A stretch of DNA of 64,000 nt, taken from the NCBI GenBank assembly GCA_003226295.1, contig CP029803.1, forward strand, positions 1,234,211 to 1,298,210, in the 5' to 3' direction. This DNA is from Candidatus Moanabacter tarae. GTDB taxonomy: Bacteria; Verrucomicrobiota; Verrucomicrobiia; Opitutales; UBA2987. Positions within the stretch are counted from its first letter, which is position 1. Every line of letters begins with the position of its first letter. The notes below the pieces were generated by a model that made no database searches, was not told where the DNA came from, and saw only the letters and a program-made list of their open reading frames with translations. A program made the translations under genes and the position numbers. Below are positions 53,058-63,992 of this stretch, piece by piece.

Positions 53058-54941
53058 CTAAGTAGACTTAACCTCCAATATTAGGTTAAAGACCGAGGAA
53101 TCGATCACAATCCTATCTCTCAGGCTTTCGTGCACCGCGATGTTTATGCGATCGCCGTATCTTGAAAGGCGCTGTAAAAGCTTCTCGAGATGATTTTCTT
53201 TAAATTCTGAAAATTCTTCAATCCTGAGAGTGAGAGAGGCCGTCGTTTCACTGAGGAGCTTCTCAAGACTTTTACCACCTTCACCGAAAAAGTCGCTACC
53301 TAATAAACCTTTTATGGAGATTGAAAAATTAACCGAAGCATCTTTCAACTGCCCAAGGGAAACCTCCAGCGAACCCTCGTGGAGGTATCTTTGAAAAGCA
53401 AATTCGAATTTATCTACAAAGTTACGAATGCCGCTACTAACCGGCTCATCATGTTCGACAAAATGACGCTCCATGTAGTCCTTCATTGAGAGAGCAATGA
53501 TCCATTCCTTAATGACAAGAGGGATCAACCAGGGCTTCCTCAACGGAATAGAATTAAAAAACTGGACCATACGGTTAACACCACCCGGGAGGATCCCTTT
53601 AATCGCAAACCTGCCTAGAATCTTTAGCAACTCACTGAAGGTGTAGTCCTGGCCTCGATAATGAGAGTTCTTGAGAAACTGTATCTTATTCTTTAACCGC
53701 AGAGCAATATTACGATCGTCTAGAAGACGCCGGTACAATGAATGGTAACCTTCAACCATTTCATCGTAGGACATGTTCTTGGGGATAATATTTGTCGCCA
53801 TTTTCGTGTTGTCGACAGAGTTTGCATCGGCGACTACCCTGCCCTCTTTCTGCAGTCTCTCATGGAGAGGTGTTTTCGGTAGAGCCACTAATAGGCCTAT
53901 CATGGCGGATTGAATTCCTGAATTCATGATGAAATGAAACTGTTTCTCAAAGGTATCCACAGTATCGTTATCAAAACCGACAATAAATCCTCCCAAAACC
54001 TCAATTCCATATGAATAGATATGACGAATCGATTCAATCATGTCCTTGCCAACATTTTGGAGTTTCAGCGTTTCCTTGAGACTATCTTCGTCCGGTGACT
54101 CAATTCCAATAAAGACCCATTCGAAATTGGCTTCACGGAAGAGGCCCAGGAGTTCGTCATCGCTAGCCATATTCATGGAAGCTTCCGTTCCAAAACTAAA
54201 AGAGTAGTCGTGCTTCTTCTGGTAATCTACAAGGAACCTTAGTAATGCCTTTGCCTCCTTTTTATTCCCTATCAGGTTGTCATCTACAAAAAAGGCACTC
54301 TGAACCTTTTGCTTTCTCAATTCATCTAATTCCCGACCCACCTGTTCATGGGTCTTGGTGCGCGGCTTACGACCAAACATAACGATGATATCGCAAAACT
54401 CACAGCGGAAGGGACAGCCTCTTGAGAACTGGAGACTTACAGAGCTATATTTATCTAATTTGAGAAGATCAAATCTTGGAACAGGACAGTCGTGCAAACT
54501 TACTGTTCCGGTTTCGTGGTATAATTTTTTTTGGTCTCCTGAAGCATAGTCGTTACAAAACTCGGGCCAAATGTACTCACTCTCACCAGCTACAACCGTA
54601 TCAGCTAAAGTTTCGTATTCCTCCGGACAAAGCGAAGCGTAGCTGCCCCCAGCAACAACATAATAGCCCTGTTTCCGATAGAAAGTTAGAAGGGCCTGCT
54701 GGCGTTTAAATTGAACACCCATTCCGCAAACTCCTACGATATCTGCCTCAGGCCGCAGGGGAATTGACTCGATATTTTCGTCTATAACTTCGATCTCCCA
54801 ATCCTGAGGAGAAAGAGCAGCAAGAGAGGCAAGCCCCAAGGGTGGATTCAGATACCTTTTCCCACTGAGAATCTTCTCCATGGCAAACTTGTAGGTCCAA
54901 AAACTCTCAGGGAATTTAGGATTTATCAAAAGCAACTTCAT
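53058..54941 (-). CDS. B12-binding-domain radical SAM protein (DUF4070-like)
   Basis: 627 residues. The N-terminal cobalamin-binding domain (about 1-150) begins KLLLINPKFPESFW and contains VGVCGMGVQFKRQ. The radical SAM domain follows with the cluster motif RGCPFRCEFCDI (CxxxCxxC), FVDDNLIGNK and the FIGIESPDEDSLKETLKLQN strand. Residues from about 360 on match the DUF4070 region seen in this class of B12 methylases and relatives (for example the hopanoid C-2 methylase HpnP). A family-typical role is methylation of an unactivated carbon. The C-terminal about 150 residues are an extra domain. The substrate is not known, and no hopanoid genes are near. Confidence 0.88.
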   Translation of the reverse strand: MKLLLINPKFPESFWTYKFAMEKILSGKRYLNPPLGLASLAALSPQDWEIEVIDENIESIPLRPEADIVGVCGMGVQFKRQQALLTFYRKQGYYVVAGGSYASLCPEEYETLADTVVAGESEYIWPEFCNDYASGDQKKLYHETGTVSLHDCPVPRFDLLKLDKYSSVSLQFSRGCPFRCEFCDIIVMFGRKPRTKTHEQVGRELDELRKQKVQSAFFVDDNLIGNKKEAKALLRFLVDYQKKHDYSFSFGTEASMNMASDDELLGLFREANFEWVFIGIESPDEDSLKETLKLQNVGKDMIESIRHIYSYGIEVLGGFIVGFDNDTVDTFEKQFHFIMNSGIQSAMIGLLVALPKTPLHERLQKEGRVVADANSVDNTKMATNIIPKNMSYDEMVEGYHSLYRRLLDDRNIALRLKNKIQFLKNSHYRGQDYTFSELLKILGRFAIKGILPGGVNRMVQFFNSIPLRKPWLIPLVIKEWIIALSMKDYMERHFVEHDEPVSSGIRNFVDKFEFAFQRYLHEGSLEVSLGQLKDASVNFSISIKGLLGSDFFGEGGKSLEKLLSETTASLTLRIEEFSEFKENHLEKLLQRLSRYGDRINIAVHESLRDRIVIDSSVFNLILEVKST

Positions 54942-55297
54942 ACCATAACTCTTTATCAGAGACCTTTAGGAAATAGCTCAACGCCTTCCGTTAATAAAAC
55001 CGTAAGCCGTTCCAACGAGGGAAAAGCATGGCAGTTTGCTGAAATGAAATCAATCCCATAAATCAATGTCCACCGGCAGGACAAAATCAGTCCCTTCAAT
55101 CAAAGCTAAAGGTTCATCAGATTCCGACCATCCATTATTAATCTCCTCGGAATCTCAGGTACCCCGACAAATACAAGTATAATCTTCCAACGCATCCAAC
55201 TAGAGATCGTAGAAAGGTACGGATACTACTTCACCTTTTGAAAAGATGTTGGAAAACTATGTGGATCCTGTACAGGATCTATCTGTCCAATCTTCCG
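54942..55297. other. Intergenic region between radical SAM gene and uvrA
   Basis: About 356 bases between divergent genes, including the ambiguous start region of uvrA (TTG 55238, ATG 55259, ATG 55298). No RNA gene or strong hairpin is seen. Confidence 0.4.
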
Positions 55298-58200
55298 ATG
55301 ATCGAAAACTCAAAGGGATACATTCGTCTCAAAGGCGTTAGACAGAACAATCTAAAGGGCTTTGACCTTAGGATCCCTCTCGGCCAACTGGTAGTTGTCA
55401 CGGGTCTTAGCGGCACAGGTAAATCATCTTTGGTCTTTGAAACCCTCCACGCAGAGGGGCAGCGACGATACGTTGAAACATTTAGCCCCTACGCACGTCA
55501 GTTTCTAGAAATGCTCGACCGTCCTAACGTGGAAAGTATCGAGAACATTCGTCCGTCGATCGCAATTCAACAGAGCAACAAGGTTAGAACCTCGCGGTCT
55601 ACAGTTGGTACTATGACGGAACTCTGTGACTATTTTAAAGTTTGGTTTTCTCACGCGGCTTCTCTCTACGATCCAGAAACTGGAGAAAAAATAGACGACG
55701 ACAACCCGCAAACGATTTTCAAAAAGGCGTCTACGGCCTGGTCTGGGAAAACCCTTCTTATCACCTTCGAAATTCGGAGACCAAAACACTACGAGTGGGA
55801 GAAAATTATTAAATCTCTCACCGTCCAAGGCTATTCACGTATTTTACACAATGGCCAATTGGTGAACTTGGAAGATTGTGAGTCGATCGACCTATCAGAT
55901 AGCAGCATTTTCGTCATTCAGGACCGAATTTGTCTAACAAAAAAGAATGAATCTCGATTTTTAGAAGGATGTCGCACTGCGCTCAGGTTTGGTCGGGGAC
56001 GGGTTCACTTTTTTAATATGCGAGGTGTTCTGCTCGGAAAGTTTTCCGAAGGACTTAATTCTCCTGTTACGGGCCAGTCATTCCGGTCACCTTCACCATC
56101 TATGTTCTCCTCCAACTCTCCAGTAGGAGCGTGTCCTAAATGTCGTGGATTTGGCCGTATCATCGAGATCGACTATCGGTTAGTAATGCCGGATCATTCG
56201 CTCAGTATTTCGGGTGGTCTGATTAAAGCATTCCATGGAACTGTCTATAGCGAGAGTCAGCGGGATTTGTTACGAGCCTGTAATAGAAAAAAGGTTCCAA
56301 CGGATGTACCATTTCACGATCTTAGCCCGAAACACCAGGCATTTGTCCTAGACGGAGAGAGTGATTACCAATTGAAAAAAAAGAGCCTGCTTCACCCTTG
56401 GTACGGTGTACGGAAATTCTTCAACTGGCTGGAAAAAAATACTTACAAGATACACGTGAGAGTATTTCTCTCCCGTTATAGAACTTACACCGAATGCCCG
56501 AAATGCAAGGGTAGCCGTCTTAAGCCTGAAGCGTTAAATTGGCGTTGGCACTGTAACACTCTCCCTGATCTCTACAAACTGCCAATTAGTAAACTGTTCA
56601 ATCTCTTAACTAAAAATATCTGTAAAACCGGAAGTCATCAAGCCGACGTGGCAGCACAGTCAATCATTACTCGGATTCAATACCTCCTGGAAGTTGGTCT
56701 CGGATACATCACCTTGGATCGCCAATCACGAACTCTATCTGGTGGAGAAATAGAACGAGTTAACCTCACTTCATGCCTAGGAACCTCCCTGGTAGATACC
56801 CTCTTTGTCCTCGACGAGCCTTCTATCGGTTTACATTCCCGTGACATCGAAAGGCTCATTTCGATTCTCAGAAAACTTAAAGATCAGGGCAATACCGTTA
56901 TCGTGGTCGAACACGACGAATCGATAATTAAAGCAGCAGACCACATAATTGAACTTGGGCCGTCCCCTGGTTCTAATGGAGGGAAACTCGTTTTCAGCGG
57001 AGGATTACCTCAGCTCTTACCGACTAAGGCTTCGATGACAGCAGCCTATTTAACGGACAGGAAATGGATCTCTATCCCGGAGAAGCGCCGTACAATCAAT
57101 GTAGACACCCACGACTTAGTCAGAAGTTCGACAAAGTTAACACCTGGTCTGTCGATTTTTGGTGCATCGAAGCATAACATACGAAATTTGTCCCTCCGCG
57201 TTCCTCTGGGAAGGCTTATTGGTCTTAGTGGCGTTTCGGGCTCAGGAAAATCCACCCTCCTTGACAACATAATTTATCAGGGCCTCCTGGCAAGTGATGG
57301 TATTGCTGTCGATGATCCTGCGAAGATCTCAAAGATCTCAAGTGACGTAAATTTCTCCGAAGTAGCATTGGTCGATCAAAGCCCTGTCAACAAAAACTCT
57401 CGATCAAACCCAGCCCTCTACTCAAACGTCTGGAATCCGATTCGGGAGCTCTTCGCCAAAATGGAGCAAGCTAAATTGTCAGGCTTGAACCCCTCAAGTT
57501 TTTCCTTCAATAGCGGGAATGGCCGATGTGAAGAGTGCAAAGGGCTGGGCTACGAGCGTGTCGAAATGCAATTTGTTGCCGATGTTTTCGTTACCTGTTC
57601 TAACTGTGAAGGCCAACGATTTAAACCGGAGGTTTTAGAAGTATCCTACCAGGACAAGTCAATAGCTGACATTCTAAGACTGACCGTAAGTGGGGCCATT
57701 AGCCTATTCAAGGGTTTACCTTCGATTACAAATCGGCTTGAGATCCTTGAGGAAGTTGGCCTTGGGTACCTTATTCTCGGACAACCTTTAAGTACAATCA
57801 GTGGAGGAGAATCGCAACGTCTGAAGCTGATCAAATACATCCCAAAAGTAGAGAATTCTAGTAAACCTGCTCTCCTTCTGCTCGATGAGCCAACGACTGG
57901 ACTACATAGACACGACGTTAAAAGTCTGATTGGAATCCTACATAAGCTGGTCAACCAAGGGAACAGTGTCATTATTATTGAGCACCATCTCGACCTTCTA
58001 AAATCTACCGACTGGATAATAGAAATGGGCCCGGAAGCAGGTAGCGAAGGTGGGCGAATTATCTTCCAAGGCACTCCCGAAGATCTGGTCCAAAAGTCAA
58101 TTCCAACTGCGAGATTCCTTCGAGGAATGATGAAAAGAGAGAAGGTAAAAGAGACTGTAAGGAGAACGAGAATTGAGTCCATTCCCGATCAGTCCTGCCA

Positions 58201-60970
58201 ACCCCTTGGGAATCAAAATTTACATGAAAACAAAAACGCCATCACCCAAAATTTAGCTGCCGAAATAGATTCTGAAAATGAGAATAACGAAGCTAGATAT
58301 CTTCAAGTCCGTGGCGCCCGCGAGAATAATCTGAAGAATTTTTCCGTTTCGATTCCTCATCGGAAGCTTACTGTTGTTACTGGTGTTTCCGGATCGGGAA
58401 AGTCAACCTTGGCGTTTGATATCGTATTTGCAGAAGGCCAACGCCGATTTATGGAGTCAATGTCCCCTTACGCCCGCCAGCATGTAGAACAAATGGCCAG
58501 GCCCGACGTCGACCAGATCACTGGAATGCTGCCTACCGTTGCAATTGAACAAAGAGCAACACATGGAACTCGCAAATCAACGGTTTCCACCATCACCGAA
58601 GTAGCACAGTATTTTCGGCTTCTATTCGCTCGTACTGGCATCCAACACAATCCGCGTACAAACAATGATCTTATCTCTCTCCCAGCAACCGCCCTTCTGA
58701 AACGCCTTAAGGATATACTCAAAAAAAACTACCCAAGTAGTGTTAATAAACTTTACCTTTGTTCTCCTCTGGTGCGAGGAAGAAAGGGGCACCATCAACC
58801 GCTCGCAAATTGGGCATCTGGTCGCGGATTTAAACTGCTCAGAGTCAATGGTCGCCTAATTGAGATATCCAGATTCAAGAAACTCGACCGCTACAGTGAG
58901 CACGACATTGAAGTTGTAGTAGCAGAGTTCACGCCGAGACAAACAACACCACTTAACCTTCTCCGAGAGAGACTTGAAGAAGCCCTCCAGCTTAACAGCG
59001 GATCTTGCTTCCTGGCACGATCTTCAGGCCAAATCGAAACTTGGCTCTCAACCAAGAGAACTGATCCTTCTACAGGAGAGTCATTTCCAGATTTGGACCC
59101 AAAGAATTTTTCTTGGAATTCTCCGAAAGGATGGTGTCCATCCTGCCGAGGCTATGGACAGATTTATGAATGGATGTTACAGAGTGATGACTTTCCCACT
59201 AGCATTGCGAGGATGGAACCGGGTAATCCCTGCTCCGAATGCGGTGGTTCACGAATCAATGAAATCGGAAGAGCAGTTTATCTTTGTCTCGAAAACGGCA
59301 GAAAAATGAACCTTCCAGAACTACTCGGACTTCCTCCTCGAGATATCCTTGAGTGTCTTCATCAACTCAAACTCGACCGGAGAGGACGTGCCATAGTTAA
59401 AGAAATTTTACCAGAAATAGAAGAACGCCTTAATTTTATGAATCAACTGGGTCTTGGTTACCTTACACTCGATAGAGCGACCTCGACTCTATCCGGCGGA
59501 GAAGCGCAGCGGATCCGGCTCGCTGCTCAGTTGGGATCTACTCTTAGCGGTGTACTCTACGTTCTCGATGAACCTTCTATTGGGCTACATGCAAGAGACA
59601 ATGCTCACCTTCTAAAGTCGCTCCAACTACTGCGTAGAAATGGGAATACCCTTCTTGTCGTAGAACATGACGAGGGAACGATGACATCCGCCGATCACAT
59701 TGTTGATATCGGTCCAGGGGCAGGACAAAAAGGGGGAGCTATAATAGCCGAAGGGACCCTTAGCGAAGTAAAAAAGGTAAAATCATCGTTAACTAGTCAT
59801 TATCTTAAAAAAGGTATTCAACACCCACTTCGCGGCAAGTATCGGTCCCTCCCCAAACTTTTTAACTCAAAATCTCCATCACGAAATCCTGATTGGTTAT
59901 TAATAAGGCGGGTTACACTACGAAACCTCAAAGGGCAGGATCTACATCTACCCCTCGGACGGCTAATCATCGTCTGTGGAATTTCGGGAGCCGGTAAATC
60001 GACTCTCATTCGAGACCTTGTCGGACCACTCGTCGCATATGCCTCATGTAATCGCCTCAAACGCCTCTCTAACCGTTCGGTCAATGGAACACTATGTGAT
60101 TCAGTCTCTACATTCAGGAGGTCCTTCAAGGACCTCCTGAATGGCCATGTCTTCCGAAATGTTATCGAAGTGGATCAGAAGCCAATAGGAAAAACACCTC
60201 GTTCCACCCCGGCAACGTATATCAAGGTATTTGACATCATTCGTCGTTTCTTCGCATCTCTTCCCGTGTCTCGAATCCGTGGCTACGATTCAAGTACCTT
60301 TTCTTTCAATACAAAGCAAGGCCGTTGCGAAGAATGCAGTGGGGCCGGCCGAATCAAACTGGAAATGAGTTTTATGCCCGATGCCTATATCATTTGTGAA
60401 AAGTGCAGCGGAAATCGATATAGCCCAGAACTCGAAGATGTGAAATGGAAGGATAAGAACATTGCAGATGTTCTCAATATGACTTTCGAGGAAGCGGCCG
60501 GATTCTTTGACTTCCATTCTAAACTCAAGAATGCATTCAACCTTATGTTGGAAACTGGCCTTGGGTACCTCACTCTTGGCCAAAGCAGCCCAACACTCTC
60601 GGGAGGAGAATCCCAGAGATTAAAACTGGTCAGCGAACTAGCAAAGGGTTTTCAATCTTACTCCGAAGAAGTTCATGCTCCAACATCCAAAAATCTCTAC
60701 ATCATTGAGGAACCAACAATCGGCCTCCATCTCTACGACTGTGAACGGCTCATCAAATTACTCCATCGCATCGTCGATCAAGGTCACACAGTAATCGTTA
60801 TTGAACACAATCTTGATCTTATCGCGGAAGCCGACTACATCGTCGAGGTTGGTCCAGAAGGAGGGGAATCCGGAGGAGAAATCCTCTATCAGGGCCCCAC
60901 AACCGGTTTTCTCGATTGTAACCGCAGTCCAACCGCTCCGTTTCTAAAACAAAAACTCTCGACCTCTTAA
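55298..60970 (+). CDS. uvrA: Tandem UvrA excinuclease subunit (double length)
   Basis: About 1,890 residues, twice a normal UvrA, as in Chlamydia. Four ATPase modules are visible. P-loops: GLSGTGKSS, GVSGSGKST, GVSGSGKST and GISGAGKST. Signatures: TLSGGEIERV, TISGGESQRL, TLSGGEAQRI and TLSGGESQRL. Walker B: VLDEPSIGLH, LLDEPTTGLH, VLDEPSIGLH, but IIEEPTIGLH in the fourth. Zinc-finger-type CPKCRGFG, CEECKGLG, CPSCRGYG and CEECSGAG lie in the matching places. The protein recognises DNA damage with UvrB in nucleotide excision repair. ATG 55298 is chosen because homologues begin just before the first conserved strand; TTG 55238 is the longest choice. One gene, no operon partner. Assignment firm. 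Confidence 0.95.
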   Translation: MIENSKGYIRLKGVRQNNLKGFDLRIPLGQLVVVTGLSGTGKSSLVFETLHAEGQRRYVETFSPYARQFLEMLDRPNVESIENIRPSIAIQQSNKVRTSRSTVGTMTELCDYFKVWFSHAASLYDPETGEKIDDDNPQTIFKKASTAWSGKTLLITFEIRRPKHYEWEKIIKSLTVQGYSRILHNGQLVNLEDCESIDLSDSSIFVIQDRICLTKKNESRFLEGCRTALRFGRGRVHFFNMRGVLLGKFSEGLNSPVTGQSFRSPSPSMFSSNSPVGACPKCRGFGRIIEIDYRLVMPDHSLSISGGLIKAFHGTVYSESQRDLLRACNRKKVPTDVPFHDLSPKHQAFVLDGESDYQLKKKSLLHPWYGVRKFFNWLEKNTYKIHVRVFLSRYRTYTECPKCKGSRLKPEALNWRWHCNTLPDLYKLPISKLFNLLTKNICKTGSHQADVAAQSIITRIQYLLEVGLGYITLDRQSRTLSGGEIERVNLTSCLGTSLVDTLFVLDEPSIGLHSRDIERLISILRKLKDQGNTVIVVEHDESIIKAADHIIELGPSPGSNGGKLVFSGGLPQLLPTKASMTAAYLTDRKWISIPEKRRTINVDTHDLVRSSTKLTPGLSIFGASKHNIRNLSLRVPLGRLIGLSGVSGSGKSTLLDNIIYQGLLASDGIAVDDPAKISKISSDVNFSEVALVDQSPVNKNSRSNPALYSNVWNPIRELFAKMEQAKLSGLNPSSFSFNSGNGRCEECKGLGYERVEMQFVADVFVTCSNCEGQRFKPEVLEVSYQDKSIADILRLTVSGAISLFKGLPSITNRLEILEEVGLGYLILGQPLSTISGGESQRLKLIKYIPKVENSSKPALLLLDEPTTGLHRHDVKSLIGILHKLVNQGNSVIIIEHHLDLLKSTDWIIEMGPEAGSEGGRIIFQGTPEDLVQKSIPTARFLRGMMKREKVKETVRRTRIESIPDQSCQPLGNQNLHENKNAITQNLAAEIDSENENNEARYLQVRGARENNLKNFSVSIPHRKLTVVTGVSGSGKSTLAFDIVFAEGQRRFMESMSPYARQHVEQMARPDVDQITGMLPTVAIEQRATHGTRKSTVSTITEVAQYFRLLFARTGIQHNPRTNNDLISLPATALLKRLKDILKKNYPSSVNKLYLCSPLVRGRKGHHQPLANWASGRGFKLLRVNGRLIEISRFKKLDRYSEHDIEVVVAEFTPRQTTPLNLLRERLEEALQLNSGSCFLARSSGQIETWLSTKRTDPSTGESFPDLDPKNFSWNSPKGWCPSCRGYGQIYEWMLQSDDFPTSIARMEPGNPCSECGGSRINEIGRAVYLCLENGRKMNLPELLGLPPRDILECLHQLKLDRRGRAIVKEILPEIEERLNFMNQLGLGYLTLDRATSTLSGGEAQRIRLAAQLGSTLSGVLYVLDEPSIGLHARDNAHLLKSLQLLRRNGNTLLVVEHDEGTMTSADHIVDIGPGAGQKGGAIIAEGTLSEVKKVKSSLTSHYLKKGIQHPLRGKYRSLPKLFNSKSPSRNPDWLLIRRVTLRNLKGQDLHLPLGRLIIVCGISGAGKSTLIRDLVGPLVAYASCNRLKRLSNRSVNGTLCDSVSTFRRSFKDLLNGHVFRNVIEVDQKPIGKTPRSTPATYIKVFDIIRRFFASLPVSRIRGYDSSTFSFNTKQGRCEECSGAGRIKLEMSFMPDAYIICEKCSGNRYSPELEDVKWKDKNIADVLNMTFEEAAGFFDFHSKLKNAFNLMLETGLGYLTLGQSSPTLSGGESQRLKLVSELAKGFQSYSEEVHAPTSKNLYIIEEPTIGLHLYDCERLIKLLHRIVDQGHTVIVIEHNLDLIAEADYIVEVGPEGGESGGEILYQGPTTGFLDCNRSPTAPFLKQKLSTS
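60111..60143. repeat. 33-base near-perfect palindrome inside uvrA
   Basis: CATTCAGGAGGTCCTT, one C, then its exact reverse complement: a 16-bp stem with a single centre base. It lies in the coding part of the fourth ATPase module (codons for FRRSFKDLLNG). Such a length is unlikely by chance in coding DNA. Confidence 0.85.
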
Positions 60971-61074
60971 AAAGATAATCTTATTTAGCATCCTAATTAT
61001 TTCCCCCTCCGGAAGGGGAGAAACCAGTAAATGTATGGTGCCGAAATTGGGGCAAACCCTCAAATTTATTAGCA

Positions 61075-61842
61075 ATGAATAAATCAACGGTAATCCGACA
61101 GAGCCTTGCCTTCATGATTATACAGATGACTTTCATGTCTCTCTTCGCAGTCGAACATAAGCATTCCAGCCATAAAGAGCGTATTGCACAAAAGTGGCAG
61201 AGTACACTAAAGGATTCTTCCTTTCCTCAAAATGAGGGCAGATCCGGTCCTGTAGTATTTCTCGGCGTTTATACAACGCGAATAAGCCCTACGTTGAGCG
61301 CTCAACTAAAGCTCCCCACCGGAATGGGACTGACGATTCGCCATATCGTACCAAATAGTCCAGCAGCGGAGGCAGGACTAAAAGAACATGATATACTCCG
61401 TAAATTCGAAAACCAGATTCTGATTCATCCTCAGCAGCTCCAAGTTCTAATCCGCACAAGCGACGAAGGAGATTCAATCTCATTTACCATCTTGAGAGAA
61501 GGTCAGGAAATTAAAGTCGAGACCAAACTTAAAACCAAGAAGCCTGAGAAATATAAACGCGGCCACAAGTCCCGGTTTTGGATTGACAGGTCGGACGGTT
61601 ATGGAAAGGGCAGGAAAAACTTCTCTCCACCTCTATCTGATATTTCCGAAAATAAGACCCATCGGCACAAGAGAGCACACATATTTACGCAAGAACACAA
61701 AAATTCAGATAGAAGAAGTCATACAACCCCATTGACCCAGAACGGTTTCTCCAGAGAAATCCTTAATCCCGGAAAGAAGCCAAGTCCTTCCAAATCACAA
61801 CATAAAAAGCCACCTGATCGCCAAAAAAGAGAATGTCTATAA
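61075..61842 (+). CDS. Exported PDZ-domain protein
   Basis: 255 residues. The N-terminus (QSLAFMIIQMTFMSLFAV) is a signal peptide or anchor. A PDZ domain spans about 60-155 (VFLGVYTTRISPTLSAQL, GLTIRHIVPNSPAAEAGL, HDILRKFENQ, VLIRTSDEGDSISFTI). No protease domain is attached. The C-terminal 100 residues are very basic and His/Lys/Ser-rich and probably disordered. It may be an adaptor for a periplasmic protease or a DegQ/HtrA partner. Convergent with the acetyl-CoA synthetase gene. Confidence 0.8.
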   Translation: MNKSTVIRQSLAFMIIQMTFMSLFAVEHKHSSHKERIAQKWQSTLKDSSFPQNEGRSGPVVFLGVYTTRISPTLSAQLKLPTGMGLTIRHIVPNSPAAEAGLKEHDILRKFENQILIHPQQLQVLIRTSDEGDSISFTILREGQEIKVETKLKTKKPEKYKRGHKSRFWIDRSDGYGKGRKNFSPPLSDISENKTHRHKRAHIFTQEHKNSDRRSHTTPLTQNGFSREILNPGKKPSPSKSQHKKPPDRQKRECL

Positions 61843-61949
61843 TGCTTCCCCAGGTCCCTTTAACTCGCCAGGGAAAGGAACATCCAATCGGGGAATATGG
61901 AGTTCTAATCCTAGCCTTTTGAGAAGGTAAGATAAATTGATTTCAGGAA

Positions 61950-61975
61950 CGAACTAACCCGATAGGTTTAGTTCG
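61950..61975. terminator. Hairpin between convergent PDZ and acs genes
   Basis: CGAACTAACCC, loop GATA, GGTTTAGTTCG: a 10-bp stem with one internal mismatch. The flanks are AT-rich but no long T-run follows. Position between convergent stops suggests a bidirectional terminator. Confidence 0.45.
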
Positions 61976-62030
61976 ATAATTTGAAAAACATCACACCTCT
62001 TCCATCGGTGGAACCCGAACAACCTCTCGC

Positions 62031-63992
62031 TTATTCCTCGGAATAAGTCTCCTTTAACGAATCAATCACATCCGGCTCAGCAAGTGTTGTTACGTTACCC
62101 AAAGCACGACCCTCAGCAATATCACGGAGGAGTCTTCGCATGATCTTTCCAGAACGGGTTTTCGGTACATCAGCGGAAAAAATAATTTTCTCGGGAAGGG
62201 CAAATTTTCCAATCTTCTTGGCCACTAAATCGTTCAGCTCGCCCTTTAACACATCGTCAGCATTGAAGCCTTCTCGGACAATAACAAAGGAAACAAGTCC
62301 CTGCCCTTTTATGTCGTGCTTCACTCCAACCACCGCAGACTCTGCAATCGCAGGATGTTCCACATATATACTCTCTAATTCAGCTGTCCCGATCCGATGA
62401 CCTGACACATTAACCACATCATCAACCCGGCCGACAATCCAATAATATCCGTCCTCATCCTTTCGGGCACCATCTCCCGGAAAATAGTAATTCCCCTCCC
62501 ACTTTGGCCAATAAGTTTCCTTATACTTTTCCGAATCTCCGTAGATCCCACGGAGTATTCCGGGCCAAGGGTTTCTGATTGAGAGAAGGCCTGCAGTTGC
62601 TTCTTCTCCTGATTCCGTGAGAATTGCTGGTTCAATCCCAAAAAAAGGTAGAGTGGCGCTTCCCGGTTTTGTAGGGGTAACACCTGGAAGAGGAGAAAGA
62701 AGAATTCCTCCAGTTTCGGTCTGCCACCAAGTGTCAACGATAGGACATTTTTCTCCCCCGATTTTTTCATGGTACCACATCCAGGCCTCTGGATTGATCG
62801 GTTCACCAACTGTACCGAGGAGTCGAAGAGAAGAAAGGTCTTTTTTCGCAGGCCACTGATCACCCCACTTCATAAATGCTCTAATCGCAGTCGGTGCCGT
62901 ATAAAAAATGGTTGCCGAGTACTTCTCAATGATTTCCCAGAATCTACCTTCGTCTGGCCAATTTGGGGCTCCCTCGTAAATAAGCACAGTAGCCCCGTTC
63001 TGCAACGGTCCATAGACAATGTAACTATGTCCGGTAATCCAACCTACGTCTGCGGTACAGAAGTACACATCTTCTGGTTTAAGATCGAATATATACTTGG
63101 CAGTATGATAGGTGTAGACCATATAACCTGCCGTCGTGTGAATTATCCCTTTAGGCTTTCCCGTCGTCCCACTAGTATAGAGTAAGAAAAGCATATCTTC
63201 ACTATCGCAGTGTTCCGGCTCACATTTTCTCGGCTGATCCATCGCTAAATCATGATACCAGTAGTCCCTCCCATTCTGCATTTGGCAGGCGAATGGCTCC
63301 TTTTCAGGATGCCTTTGTACCACGACAACGCTCTCAACACACGGACATTCCGACACGCCCTCATCCACAATATTCTTGAGCGGAAGCACCTTACCGCGAC
63401 GCCACCCTCCGTCAGCAGTGATCACACATTTTGACTCGCTATCAAGGACTCTGTCTTTAATCGACTCCGCTGAAAATCCTGCGAATATTACCGAATGAAC
63501 TGCACCGATTCGAGCGCAGGCAAGCAGGGCAATCACAAGTTCGGGAATCATGGGCAAGTATATGGCTACTCGATCACCCTTGCCCACTCCAATTGCCTTG
63601 AGACTATTGGCGAAGACACAAACCTCTCTAAAAAGATCAGAGTAGGTCAAAACACGCTCTTCGCCCGGTTCCCCTTCCCAGATAATTGCTGCTTTATTTC
63701 GAGTCGCACTTTTCAAGTGAGAATCGACACAGTTGTAACAGATATTAGTGCGCCCTCCTGTAAACCATTTAAAGAACGGCTTGTCCGAAGAATCTAGGAC
63801 GGTTTCCCATTTCTTAAACCATTGAAGCTCTTCTGCTACTTTTGACCAATATGCCTCAGGATCATCGAGGCTTTGGCGATAAAGCGCTTGATACTCTTCC
63901 ATACTCCCAATATGGGCGGATTTGGAAAAACTCTTCGCAGGCGGAAATTTTCGATCCTCCTTTAAGATGGTATCCAGTTGCTGCGTTTTCAT
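62031..63992 (-). CDS. acs: Acetyl-CoA synthetase (AMP-forming)
   Basis: 653 residues, the full Acs length. ANL-superfamily motifs: [20 protein letters not shown] (P-loop), [22 protein letters not shown], the hinge area [20 protein letters not shown] and the C-terminal catalytic Lys in [11 protein letters not shown]. It activates acetate with ATP and CoA. The KTRSGK segment is the typical acetylation site that shuts the enzyme off. ATG 63992 is the start; only 8 bases remain to the window edge. Assignment firm. Confidence 0.96.
   Translation of the reverse strand: MKTQQLDTILKEDRKFPPAKSFSKSAHIGSMEEYQALYRQSLDDPEAYWSKVAEELQWFKKWETVLDSSDKPFFKWFTGGRTNICYNCVDSHLKSATRNKAAIIWEGEPGEERVLTYSDLFREVCVFANSLKAIGVGKGDRVAIYLPMIPELVIALLACARIGAVHSVIFAGFSAESIKDRVLDSESKCVITADGGWRRGKVLPLKNIVDEGVSECPCVESVVVVQRHPEKEPFACQMQNGRDYWYHDLAMDQPRKCEPEHCDSEDMLFLLYTSGTTGKPKGIIHTTAGYMVYTYHTAKYIFDLKPEDVYFCTADVGWITGHSYIVYGPLQNGATVLIYEGAPNWPDEGRFWEIIEKYSATIFYTAPTAIRAFMKWGDQWPAKKDLSSLRLLGTVGEPINPEAWMWYHEKIGGEKCPIVDTWWQTETGGILLSPLPGVTPTKPGSATLPFFGIEPAILTESGEEATAGLLSIRNPWPGILRGIYGDSEKYKETYWPKWEGNYYFPGDGARKDEDGYYWIVGRVDDVVNVSGHRIGTAELESIYVEHPAIAESAVVGVKHDIKGQGLVSFVIVREGFNADDVLKGELNDLVAKKIGKFALPEKIIFSADVPKTRSGKIMRRLLRDIAEGRALGNVTTLAEPDVIDSLKETYSEE

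Noticed and set aside
61001-61026. C-run/G-run hairpin after uvrA
   Set aside because: Stem needs a bulge, no T-run, and it lies close to the PDZ gene start; could be chance.
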